NCBI GenBank assembly: GCA_020846375.1
Contig: JADLDZ010000180.1
Coordinates: forward strand, 1 to 9,190
Source of the DNA: Nitrospirales bacterium
GTDB taxonomy: Bacteria > Nitrospirota > Thermodesulfovibrionia > Thermodesulfovibrionales > Dissulfurispiraceae
DNA: 9,190 nucleotides
Reading direction: 5' to 3'
Both the position numbers and the translations under genes were made by a program. The notes beneath the pieces are model-generated. The model did no database searches. It saw nothing but the letters and a program-made list of their open reading frames with translations, and was not told the DNA's origin. Of this stretch, positions 1 to 5,877 are shown piece by piece; position 1 is the first letter of the stretch; each line of letters begins with the position of its first letter.

Positions 1-143
1 AGGTGGTGCAGGACCGGGCGGAGGTGAAGGCTTCCGGCGGGATACGGACCCTGGCCCAGGCAGTGCGCTTCCTCAGGGCCGGAGCGACCCGGATCGGAAC
101 CAGCGCGGGCATGGAGATCATGCAGGAGGCGCTTCCGCAGTAG
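1..143 (+). CDS. deoC: Deoxyribose-phosphate aldolase, C-terminal fragment (5' end outside window)
   Basis: The first complete codon is at base 3; 46 residues follow to a TAG stop at 141-143. DeoC reversibly cleaves 2-deoxyribose-5-phosphate into glyceraldehyde-3-phosphate and acetaldehyde in the cytoplasm, in deoxynucleoside catabolism. The visible tail carries the two family hallmarks of the end of the TIM barrel. One is VKASGGIRT, whose lysine (codon 27-29) corresponds to the second active-site lysine, the partner of the Schiff-base lysine (known from the E. coli enzyme). The other is the phosphate-binding segment GATRIGTSAG. The Schiff-base lysine itself lies upstream of the window. The C-terminus ends shortly after the last helix, as is normal for the family. 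Its operon partners are not visible. No convincing terminator follows. Confidence 0.93.
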   Translation, partial: VVQDRAEVKASGGIRTLAQAVRFLRAGATRIGTSAGMEIMQEALPQ

Positions 144-357
144 ACGAGCGGTTCGATGCACTGCATTCCCGGCACGAAAAGAGCTGTCCTATCCCCCTTT
201 GGCGGGGAGTTCCTCCAAAAATAACGGTCGGGATTGACGTTATGTGCCGCCTTGCCTGCAGAGCAGCCGCTTTATCGAGGCGATGGAGTTGATCCGCCGC
301 AGGCGCCCCATTAAGAGATAATGGCCCTTATTTGCTCGACACAGCAAACCCGTAATC
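144..357. other. Gene-free stretch between deoC and the DUF5131 gene
   Basis: This 214-base interval lies between two converging genes. No reading frame in it has both a credible start and recognisable content. A 25-codon frame (GTG at 244, stop at 319-321) is basic and matches nothing I know. The only structures seen are the hairpin at 331-348 and an imperfect 14-base palindrome at 318-331. No T-run follows any stem, so no clear intrinsic terminator for deoC is visible. It is the left border of the A+T-rich cassette and may contain an insertion scar. Confidence 0.5.
331..348. repeat. Inverted repeat (hairpin) 9 bases past the DUF5131 stop codon
   Basis: TTTGCT (331-336) and AGCAAA (343-348) are perfect 6-base inverted arms around a 6-base loop. 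The hairpin would form in the 3' end of the minus-strand tcmP-DUF5131 transcript, right after its stop codon. The bases after it in that direction contain no T-tract, so it is at best a weak or Rho-assisted terminator or a 3' stabiliser. It could also be a cassette-end feature. Confidence 0.4.
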
Positions 358-1095
358 TCATTCAAGCGCAAACTGTGCCATATCCGCTTTCAGAGGCATC
401 TCGTTCCATATGCATCCATCCAGCATTCTTCCATTTTTCGATTTTTTAAATCCCCCCCATTGTTTAAAGAAAAAAGGAACATCAGCTCTTATGCATTGCT
501 CGCGAATATTTCGAGCCCATGCTGCATCCATAACTCTACTCTGGGGGCCAGATTCTCCGCCAACAATAATCCAGTCAATTCCCTCAAGGGAGAAATCCTG
601 AAGGTCGGACAATAAAGGTTCAATGGATACGAACCTGACTAGGGCAGGGACTTTTCTGAGGTCATCTATTCTATATAAGTATTTGTGAGATTCCACTGTT
701 ACACCGATCCACACATTAGATGGCCATGATATTTTATTTGATAGATCTGCAAGCCGCTCAGCTCTCTTAGTTATAATTTGGAATACATGCCAGTGAGCTT
801 TTTTCATTGTTTCGAATACTTCCCTGATAAATGGCAAAGGTATATCCTCATGAAAAAGATCGCTCATTGAGTTCACGAAAATAACCCGTGGTTTCTTCCA
901 TCGTAAAGGGAGAGTGACCAGATCATGGTGAAGCGTCAGGTAAAACCCGTGTTGGTAGCGTTTACTGCCCATTGCTTTAAGGCGCAGTGCCATACGCTCG
1001 GCATAGCAGTTGCTACAGCCCTCGCTTACCTTTGTACATCCTGTAACAGGGTTCCATGTTACCTGAGTCCACTCTATTTTAGAAATTTGCGCCAT
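358..1095 (-). CDS. DUF5131 / phage Gp37-Gp68 family protein with three-Cys motif
   Basis: This 245-residue protein of the DUF5131 (Gp37/Gp68) family is found on phages and in accessory regions; its activity is not established. The N-terminus IEWTQVTWNPVTGC (residues 7-20) is the family signature and supports the ATG at 1093-1095. Cysteines 20, 27 and 30 form CX6CX2C, a likely metal or Fe-S site. The spacing differs from the CX3CX2C of classical radical-SAM enzymes, so radical chemistry is only a possibility. Later family-like blocks are VIFVNSMSDLFHE (about 71-83), QIITKRAERL (about 106-115), WIGVTVES, FVSIEPLL, IIVGGESG (about 176-183) and FFFKQWGG (about 208-215). No signal peptide or membrane segment is visible. 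It starts 22 bases after the tcmP stop, with a modest AAGGG ribosome site, and is evidently co-transcribed with tcmP. Bases 661-720 within it contain 21 G+C of 60, well below the neighbouring housekeeping genes. Confidence 0.9.
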   Translation of the reverse strand: MAQISKIEWTQVTWNPVTGCTKVSEGCSNCYAERMALRLKAMGSKRYQHGFYLTLHHDLVTLPLRWKKPRVIFVNSMSDLFHEDIPLPFIREVFETMKKAHWHVFQIITKRAERLADLSNKISWPSNVWIGVTVESHKYLYRIDDLRKVPALVRFVSIEPLLSDLQDFSLEGIDWIIVGGESGPQSRVMDAAWARNIREQCIRADVPFFFKQWGGFKKSKNGRMLDGCIWNEMPLKADMAQFALE

Positions 1096-1117
1096 GTACC
1101 GTACCCTTGCTTGTTAT

Positions 1118-1969
1118 TTAAAGAAGATCAAGCTGATCATCACTATATTTCCTTGCTTCTTTCCAGAACTTTCGTCCCAGTTTGCTGCGGCTGAAAAAAG
1201 CCAAGTGATAGAGCGGAAGGTTTTTTTCAATCGACCGTACAAGTTCCATGTCGGAAAGTCCATTGTATAAATAACCTAATGCTTTCATTTGCCGCCCGAA
1301 AAGGTCGGCGAAATAAGAGCCGAAATTATCCCAGCGGTCCCTTTGTGAACGCCACTCGTCCCGCCAATGCGGATTACCGGTAAAGTCATCCACGGCTGAA
1401 TTCGATTCGTGAATATAATATGCGTCAATGTTTCTGTTTGCATCCATGATTGATGGTACGAGAACGAGAAAATCCATATACCCTTCAGACAGCTTTTGTA
1501 TAGTTTGGAACTTGAGATTTTTGGTGCTGTACGGATCAACAAAACAAAAGCTGAGGACTCTAAAATCTCTTCGATAGGGTGGTAGCTTTGAAATAATTTC
1601 TTCAATATTACTGTTGACATCAGCCTCAACAAAGCATACATTGATGTCAGGGCAGTCTCGGGCAACTCTTTCTTTCAGCGCACTTATTTTTGCACTATCG
1701 CTATCACAGAATATATATTTATCAAACCGATCGGCAATGTTCAATGCGAGCAATGGCGAGGCAGGTACAATAATATTTGTATTTTCGATTCTTGACCGTC
1801 CCGAACCGGCATAAAGGTCAATGTATACCCTGGCATCCCATCTGGACTTCATCGACGATGAAAACATCTTGGCATAATTCCACACCAGTCTGTATTTGAA
1901 TTCAGCCCACTGTCCCACTTCGGGAGTTATCAGTCCGTCGTGTTCCAAGCGTGGAAGCTTCTCAATCAT
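1118..1969 (-). CDS. tcmP: Three-Cys-motif partner protein TcmP, methyltransferase-like fold
   Basis: This 283-residue protein matches the three-Cys-motif partner family, whose members are characteristically encoded beside a DUF5131 protein, as here. The N-terminal segment contains VGQWAEFKYRLVWNYAKMF (about 18-36). A Rossmann-type nucleotide/SAM-binding region follows: motif I VYIDLYAGSGR (48-58), an acidic strand end FCDSD (87-91), EADVN (115-119), and FCFVDPY (141-147). The last sits where N6-adenine or other class I methyltransferases carry their D/N-P-P-Y/F motif. The second proline is missing, so base methylation is a guess. The C-terminal half has no recognised domain. ATG at 1967-1969 follows a GGGGGAT ribosome site and lies about 36 bases below a predicted promoter. 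The gene is A+T-rich relative to lptG and hemB, consistent with horizontal acquisition. A joint modification or defence role with the DUF5131 protein is inference. Confidence 0.88.
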   Translation of the reverse strand: MIEKLPRLEHDGLITPEVGQWAEFKYRLVWNYAKMFSSSMKSRWDARVYIDLYAGSGRSRIENTNIIVPASPLLALNIADRFDKYIFCDSDSAKISALKERVARDCPDINVCFVEADVNSNIEEIISKLPPYRRDFRVLSFCFVDPYSTKNLKFQTIQKLSEGYMDFLVLVPSIMDANRNIDAYYIHESNSAVDDFTGNPHWRDEWRSQRDRWDNFGSYFADLFGRQMKALGYLYNGLSDMELVRSIEKNLPLYHLAFFSRSKLGRKFWKEARKYSDDQLDLL

Positions 1970-1998
1970 TACATCCCCCGGAAGTCATAAAAAATCAC

Positions 1999-2016
1999 TA
2001 CTATTCAGTAATAGTA
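1999..2016. promoter_or_regulatory. Perfect inverted repeat overlapping the tcmP -10 box (candidate operator)
   Basis: TACTATT (1999-2005) and AATAGTA (2010-2016) are perfect 7-base arms around a 4-base centre. The repeat shares bases with the predicted -10 box and covers the expected start site, the classic position for a repressor operator. No regulator gene is seen in the window, so the binding protein, if any, is unknown. Confidence 0.4.
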
Positions 2017-2041
2017 TATACAAAGCGGACTAACTATACAA
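2013..2041 (-). promoter_or_regulatory. Predicted sigma-70-type promoter of tcmP
   Basis: Read on the minus strand, TATACT (plus coordinates 2013-2018) is a 5/6 match to the -10 box. TTGTAT (2036-2041) is a weak -35 box keeping the TTG. The spacer is exactly 17 bases. Transcription would start near 2005-2006, giving a leader of about 36 bases before the tcmP ATG. The -35 box lies only 8 bases beyond the end of lptG, so the cassette carries a private promoter immediately behind that gene. Confidence 0.55.
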
Positions 2042-2049
2042 ATGTATAT

Positions 2050-3153
2050 TTATTCCGGTATCTGCCGGTACAGGTAGACGGATACGGCCGCAAAGACAAA
2101 GGGGATTATCCACGGCGCGATGTACGGAGGAATCGCCCCTGCATACCCCAGGGACAGGAAGAGGGAGTACCCGAACCAGTAGATGAGGCTGATGAGGAGG
2201 CCGAGCCCCGCGGCGATGACCCCTCCATGGGTTTGCGACTTCTGGGGAAAGATCTTCTGGAAGATTCGCTGCTCGCCCCCCAGGGCGAGGGAGATCCCCA
2301 GCAGCAGCATGAAGAGGTTGATCAGCGGATAGGCGAGGCGGGAGCTGATGTCCACCGAGAGCTTGACGTTCCTGAAGCCCGCCTCGTTCAGACGGTCCTG
2401 ATACCGGGAAAGCTCCACGATGTTCATCTCACTTACCTCCCACAGGTCCTCCTGGAAGATCTTCGGGGACTCGATATGGGGGTAGACGAGCTCCGGCAAC
2501 GAAGTGGTCTTTCCCGCGACGACATCGTACACGGTCACCTTCCTGAGCATCCATCTGTTGCCTTCCCAGACGGCGGTCTCCGCGTTGATCCTCTCCTTCA
2601 ATGCCTCGGCGTCGAACTTGTAGATACTCACCTCTTTCGAGAGATTCAGGTCGGGAAGGTAGAGCCCGATACGCACGATGGAGCCGTCCCGTGCCCGCAT
2701 ATAGAGGGTCCCCTCTTTGAAAGTGACATCCTTCCTGCTCTTCGTTATCCGGTTCTTCACCTCCCTGACCTCCTTGGAGGTGGCCGGGATGACCACCTCG
2801 CCGAGGAGGAAGCCGGTAAGGGTAAGGAGCACCCCGAGACCCACGAAAGGCAGGAGAATGCTTTTCATCCTGCCGGAAGCCGCTTTGATGGCAACGATTT
2901 CCCTTCTCTTGACAGCCTGGGAGAAGACGAGGAGGCTGGTCAGAAGCGTCGCCATGGCGATGAGATACTGCAGATATTTGGGAATGGTCAGGACAGTATA
3001 GAGGAGCAGCAGTCCTGCAGGGGGTTTATGGGGCATGAAATCATCGACCTTGTCGATGAGCCCGATAAGGCTGAAAATCAGGGAGATCCCGATGCAGAGG
3101 AGAGCGAGGGACAGGAGAAAATCCTTGAGATAGAGTTTCTGGACGATAAGCAT
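2050..3153 (-). CDS. lptG: LPS export ABC transporter permease LptG (YjgP/YjgQ family)
   Basis: This is a 367-residue inner-membrane permease. With LptF it forms the transmembrane core of LptB2FG, which extracts lipopolysaccharide from the inner membrane and passes it to the periplasmic bridge. The layout is typical: three N-terminal membrane helices (about 12-33, 47-76, 99-121), a periplasmic beta-jellyroll (about 125-270), then three C-terminal helices (about 275-293, 313-333, 342-362). RREIVAIKAASGR (83-95) is the cytoplasmic coupling segment that contacts the LptB ATPase. The chosen ATG (3151-3153) gives the usual family length and starts just before helix 1. The ribosome site AAAGGAG (3167-3173) is 13 bases away, rather far. 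A GTG at 3220-3222 would add 23 polar residues unlike the family. It follows lptF by 105 bases on the same strand. LptG rather than a second LptF is inferred mainly from gene order and the N-terminus. Confidence 0.9.
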   Translation of the reverse strand: MLIVQKLYLKDFLLSLALLCIGISLIFSLIGLIDKVDDFMPHKPPAGLLLLYTVLTIPKYLQYLIAMATLLTSLLVFSQAVKRREIVAIKAASGRMKSILLPFVGLGVLLTLTGFLLGEVVIPATSKEVREVKNRITKSRKDVTFKEGTLYMRARDGSIVRIGLYLPDLNLSKEVSIYKFDAEALKERINAETAVWEGNRWMLRKVTVYDVVAGKTTSLPELVYPHIESPKIFQEDLWEVSEMNIVELSRYQDRLNEAGFRNVKLSVDISSRLAYPLINLFMLLLGISLALGGEQRIFQKIFPQKSQTHGGVIAAGLGLLISLIYWFGYSLFLSLGYAGAIPPYIAPWIIPFVFAAVSVYLYRQIPE

Positions 3154-3258
3154 GATCAGTACGAGGCTCCTTTCACCTTTTTTCCCGCTCTTTCCGTCCG
3201 TCCAGCACCATCCGCCCCGCACGGCCTTCGCGGCCCCTGCGGCAGGAGTGCGCCCGTT

Positions 3259-4320
3259 TCATCTTCTGCCCACCCTCTCGAAGACCACCAGGGAGACCGT
3301 GGTCAGGGCGGCGAAGGACATCCATGCCCCCAGGAAGTGGGGGAGCCTGCCCGACCGCGCCAGGTTTTCACCATAGAGGAGAAAGATGTAGTAGACAGCA
3401 AAAACGGTCAGCCCCACCGTGAGTCCGCCCAGCCTCCCCGACTTCCCCGCCATGAGGGAAAGGGAGGGCCCCAGGAAGACCAGGACGAGGCAGAGTGCCG
3501 GCATGGAGAGTCTGCGGTGCAGTTCGAGGAGAGTGGAGATCCGCTTGTCGGGGACCTCCCGCGAGATTCTCCATAGTTCGCCGGGAGTCATTTCGCTGTT
3601 CTTCCTGTTGGCGGGCTCGATGGAGGGAGTCAGCGAGAAGTGGTACTTCCCGAACTGTATTTCGGTGAAAGTGCTCTCCTTGGTGATATAAACATGGCCG
3701 TCGTCGAGCGAGAAGCTGAGGGTGTCTCCCTGGGGGACCAGCTTCCCTTCCCGGGCGGTGATGACTTTCTGCTCCTCCTTGTTCCTGTCGTCCACGATGA
3801 AGATCCCCGCCAGCCTGTCGGGAGAGGGCTTTTCCCTGATCAGGATAACGATACCCTTGAACGCCGTATTGAAGATGCCCTCTTCGATGGCCATAGGCGC
3901 CCGCCTGGTCAGGATCTCCGCAAGGTCCTTCCTGAGGAGGGTGCTGCTTGCGGGGCTGAGGGAAAAGCTCATGGCGATCCCGGCGGCGAAACAGAAGAGG
4001 CCGAGGAGGAGAACCGGCTGGGAGATGCTCCTGAACGACAGGCCGCTGCCCCGGAGAATGACCAGTTCACTGTCCGCATTCATCCTCCCGTAGACCAGCA
4101 GCACGGACAGGAGGAGGGCCATGGGCAGGGTGAGGATGAGGAGCTGCGGCTGCAGGTACAGGACGATCCGTGCGATGTCCGCCAGGGACGCACCGACTCC
4201 CGAGATGATCCTGCTCAACCGGAGCAGCTTCTCCATCATGAGAGTGAAATTGAGGAAGAGGATGGAGAGGAGAAAGGATACCAGGAGTTCCTTGAATATT
4301 GTTCTGTGTATCAGCAACAT
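3259..4320 (-). CDS. lptF: LPS export ABC transporter permease LptF (YjgP/YjgQ family)
   Basis: This 353-residue inner-membrane protein is the partner of LptG in the LptB2FG lipopolysaccharide exporter. Residues 12-29, about 53-77 and 100-120 form the N-terminal helices. DSELVILRGSG (83-93) is the coupling helix to LptB. The central soluble part, with the family-like block containing EEGIFN, is the periplasmic jellyroll. Three further helices occupy the last 90 or so residues. The ATG at 4318-4320 gives the usual length and N-terminus. An in-frame TTG at 4360-4362 would add 14 residues and seems less likely. No ribosome site is visible before the ATG, and the best upstream promoter would give an almost leaderless message. 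lptB and the lptA/C genes are not in the window, so the transporter is split across the genome. Confidence 0.9.
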   Translation of the reverse strand: MLLIHRTIFKELLVSFLLSILFLNFTLMMEKLLRLSRIISGVGASLADIARIVLYLQPQLLILTLPMALLLSVLLVYGRMNADSELVILRGSGLSFRSISQPVLLLGLFCFAAGIAMSFSLSPASSTLLRKDLAEILTRRAPMAIEEGIFNTAFKGIVILIREKPSPDRLAGIFIVDDRNKEEQKVITAREGKLVPQGDTLSFSLDDGHVYITKESTFTEIQFGKYHFSLTPSIEPANRKNSEMTPGELWRISREVPDKRISTLLELHRRLSMPALCLVLVFLGPSLSLMAGKSGRLGGLTVGLTVFAVYYIFLLYGENLARSGRLPHFLGAWMSFAALTTVSLVVFERVGRR

Positions 4321-4332
4321 AATCAAGTCTAT

Positions 4333-4362
4333 ACAATAGCCGATGCAGGGCAAAAAGGTCAA
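4333..4362 (-). promoter_or_regulatory. Possible promoter of lptF-lptG
   Basis: On the minus strand TTGACC (plus coordinates 4357-4362, 5/6) is followed after 18 bases by TATTGT (4333-4338, 4/6). The start would fall near 4326, only a few bases before the lptF ATG. This would explain why no Shine-Dalgarno sequence is seen. It is a pattern match only. Confidence 0.35.
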
Positions 4363-4392
4363 AAAAAGAGAGCGGGAACAAGGGGGCGTTCA

Positions 4393-4420
4393 TTTGCTTT
4401 TTGGGCAGGTTTCCTATAGA
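4393..4420 (+). promoter_or_regulatory. Weak candidate promoter of the hesB-like-hemB operon
   Basis: TATAGA (4415-4420) could serve as a -10 box with TTTGCT (4393-4398) 16 bases upstream as a poor -35. It lies about 30 bases before the GTG start, in the only non-coding region available to this operon. The match is weak, and an activator-dependent promoter is equally possible. Confidence 0.28.
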
Positions 4421-4439
4421 CTAAAAGTAGAAAACTTCT

Positions 4440-4445
4440 GGAGGT
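4440..4445 (+). promoter_or_regulatory. Ribosome binding site fixing the GTG start of the hesB-like gene
   Basis: GGAGGT, a full anti-16S match, lies 6 bases before the GTG at 4452-4454. It decides the start codon, which is not ATG. Confidence 0.85.
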
Positions 4446-4451
4446 ATTAAG

Positions 4452-4772
4452 GTGGTTACCATAACGGAAAAAGCTGTGGTGAAGGCAAAGGCCATCCTTG
4501 CCGCCGAGGGCAAGGACAGCTGGGGACTCAGGATTTACAGTGCCGGCGGAGGCTGCTGCGGTCCCTCGTACGGCCTTGACCTGGACGAGAAACCTCTGGC
4601 TGACGACGAAGTGATCGAACAAGACGGACTGCGGGTCTTTGTCGATAAGAACACCGTTTCAAACCTTTCAGGGATGCAGCTCGATTATTACGACGACGGG
4701 GAGCAGGAGGGGTTCACCCTTTCCGGAGGCGCGGCCCCTTCCTGCAGTTCGGGGTGCAGCAGCTGCGGATAG
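4452..4772 (+). CDS. HesB/IscA-like Fe-S biogenesis-domain protein, Cys form of the HesB-like selenoprotein family
   Basis: This is a 106-residue small HesB/IscA-fold protein. The N-terminal TITEKAVVKAKAIL (3-16) and the GLRIYSAGGGCCGPSYGL block (25-42) match the A-type carrier fold. Classic IscA uses one Cys in the SGCSGF loop plus a CxC near the C-terminus. Here the loop has adjacent Cys35-Cys36, and the tail has Cys98, Cys102 and Cys105 in a Ser/Gly-rich end. This pattern fits the HesB-related family (TIGR01911-like) in which some members carry selenocysteine at the loop cysteine. Both codons here are TGC, so this is the Cys version. The role is presumably Fe-S cluster binding or transfer, but this subgroup is not well characterised. 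GTG start, strong ribosome site. The TAG stop directly abuts the hemB ATG, so the two are translationally coupled. Confidence 0.85.
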   Translation: MVTITEKAVVKAKAILAAEGKDSWGLRIYSAGGGCCGPSYGLDLDEKPLADDEVIEQDGLRVFVDKNTVSNLSGMQLDYYDDGEQEGFTLSGGAAPSCSSGCSSCG

Positions 4773-5744
4773 ATGTTTCCTGTACATCGGTATAGGAGAC
4801 TGCGGAAAAACAGCGTTATCAGGAGAATGGTCAGGGAGACGGCCATCTCTCCTGATGATTTCATTTATCCCCTCTTCATCACCTTCGGGAAAGGGGTGAG
4901 AAAGGAAATCTCCTCCATGCCCGGCTGTTACCAGGAATCGGTGGACGAAGCGGTGAAGAACGCCCGTGAGGTCCACTCCCTCGGAATCCCCTCCATCATC
5001 CTCTTCGGCATCCCCGAACACAAGGACGAAACGGGCAGCGGCGCCTGGGACGACAATGGGATCGTCCAGCAGGCGATAAAGGCCATCAAGGATGCCGTCC
5101 CTGAATTGTATGTGATCACCGATGTCTGCCTGTGCGAATACACGAGCCACGGGCACTGCGGCTTCATCGAGAAGGGCGAAGTCGATAACGACAGGACCCT
5201 GAACCTCCTCGCGATGGAAGCTCTCTCCCACGCAGGGGCGGGAGCGGATATGGTCGCCCCTTCCGACATGATGGACGGGCGGGTGAGCGCCCTGCGCACC
5301 GCCCTCGACACGGGAGGCTATGCGGATATCCCGGTCATGTCCTATGCTGCGAAGTACGCCTCCGCCTTTTACGGCCCTTTCCGGGAGGCGGCGGAATCCA
5401 CCCCCCGGTTCGGCGACCGGCGCTCCTACCAGATGGACCCCGCGAACCGGCGGGAGGCGATAAAGGAGGTGGCCGCCGATATTGCCGAAGGGGCGGACAT
5501 CATCATGGTGAAGCCGGCCCTCTCCTACCTGGATGTTATCGCCGAGGTGCGGGCATCCTTCCACGTCCCTGTGGCTGCATACAATGTGAGCGGGGAGTAT
5601 TCCCTGGTCAAGGCAGCCGAACAAAGGGGGTGGGTGGACGGGAACCGGGTGATGATGGAGATCCTCACCTCCATCAAACGCGCCGGAGCCGATCTGATCC
5701 TCACCTATTTCGCCAAAGACGCAGCCAGGGTCCTCGCCGCTTAG
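4773..5744 (+). CDS. hemB: Porphobilinogen synthase (delta-aminolevulinic acid dehydratase)
   Basis: This 323-residue cytoplasmic enzyme condenses two 5-aminolevulinate molecules into porphobilinogen, the second committed step to haem, sirohaem and corrinoids. Its length and N-terminus (MFPVHRYRRLR) are those of a complete HemB. The metal site DVCLCEYTSHGHCG has Cys119, Cys121 and Cys129, the zinc-binding form rather than the Mg-type aspartate form. Lys194 in the SYAAKYASAFYGPFR block and Lys247 in MVKPALSYLD are the two active-site lysines that form Schiff bases with substrate. MVAPSDMMDGRV (160-171) is also invariant. The ATG directly follows the stop of the hesB-like gene (TAGATG) with no good ribosome site of its own, indicating coupled translation. 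The gene is GC-rich: bases 5221-5280 contain 41 G+C of 60. No intrinsic terminator is seen downstream. Confidence 0.97.
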   Translation: MFPVHRYRRLRKNSVIRRMVRETAISPDDFIYPLFITFGKGVRKEISSMPGCYQESVDEAVKNAREVHSLGIPSIILFGIPEHKDETGSGAWDDNGIVQQAIKAIKDAVPELYVITDVCLCEYTSHGHCGFIEKGEVDNDRTLNLLAMEALSHAGAGADMVAPSDMMDGRVSALRTALDTGGYADIPVMSYAAKYASAFYGPFREAAESTPRFGDRRSYQMDPANRREAIKEVAADIAEGADIIMVKPALSYLDVIAEVRASFHVPVAAYNVSGEYSLVKAAEQRGWVDGNRVMMEILTSIKRAGADLILTYFAKDAARVLAA

Positions 5745-5813
5745 GCTCTCCCTCTCCTGTCCTCATTCTTTGTTCCCTGCCCCATTTTGTCGATATTTTT
5801 TACACCTTCGTCG

Positions 5814-5835
5814 GGAATCCTTACAAATCCATTCC
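5814..5835. repeat. Short inverted repeat upstream of the sigma-54 promoter
   Basis: GGAAT (5814-5818) and ATTCC (5831-5835) are perfect 5-base arms 12 bases apart, about 70-90 bases before the expected start. This is the region where enhancer-binding proteins bind. The arms are short, so chance is a real alternative. Confidence 0.22.
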
Positions 5836-5843
5836 GGTCGGCA

Positions 5844-5861
5844 TAAAAAAAATTAAAAAAA
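5844..5861. promoter_or_regulatory. A-tract, possible intrinsic bend between enhancer and promoter
   Basis: Two runs of A (eight and seven bases) broken by TT stand out in a GC-rich genome, about 43-60 bases before the expected start. AATCAA follows at 5860-5865 but lacks the TTR half of the IHF consensus. Intrinsic bending is therefore more likely than a true IHF site. Confidence 0.35.
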
Positions 5862-5877
5862 TCAATGTGCCTTTCGC

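Noticed and set aside
193..209. TCCCC/GGGGA stem after deoC as an intrinsic terminator
   Set aside because: Only a 5-base stem with a 7-base loop, and no T-run follows on either strand.
244..321. 25-codon basic frame beginning GTG
   Set aside because: Too short, no ribosome site and no recognised similarity. Kept only as a possible scar.
1951..3576. Open frame of 541 codons on the plus strand opposite lptG and the end of lptF
   Set aside because: It lies antisense to two well-recognised permease genes, is dominated by charged residues, proline and glycine, and has no recognisable domain. Long antisense frames are expected in GC-rich DNA.
3640..4419. Open frame of 259 codons on the plus strand opposite lptF
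   Set aside because: Antisense shadow of a clear LptF gene, with low-complexity Glu/Asp/Gln/Gly-rich content and no family signature.
4668..5624. Open frame of 318 codons on the minus strand opposite hemB
   Set aside because: HemB on the other strand has every catalytic motif. The antisense frame is rich in Gly, Val, His and Arg with no known domain.
5860..5872. IHF site near the A-tract
   Set aside because: AATCAA is present, but the TTR half at the required spacing is absent.
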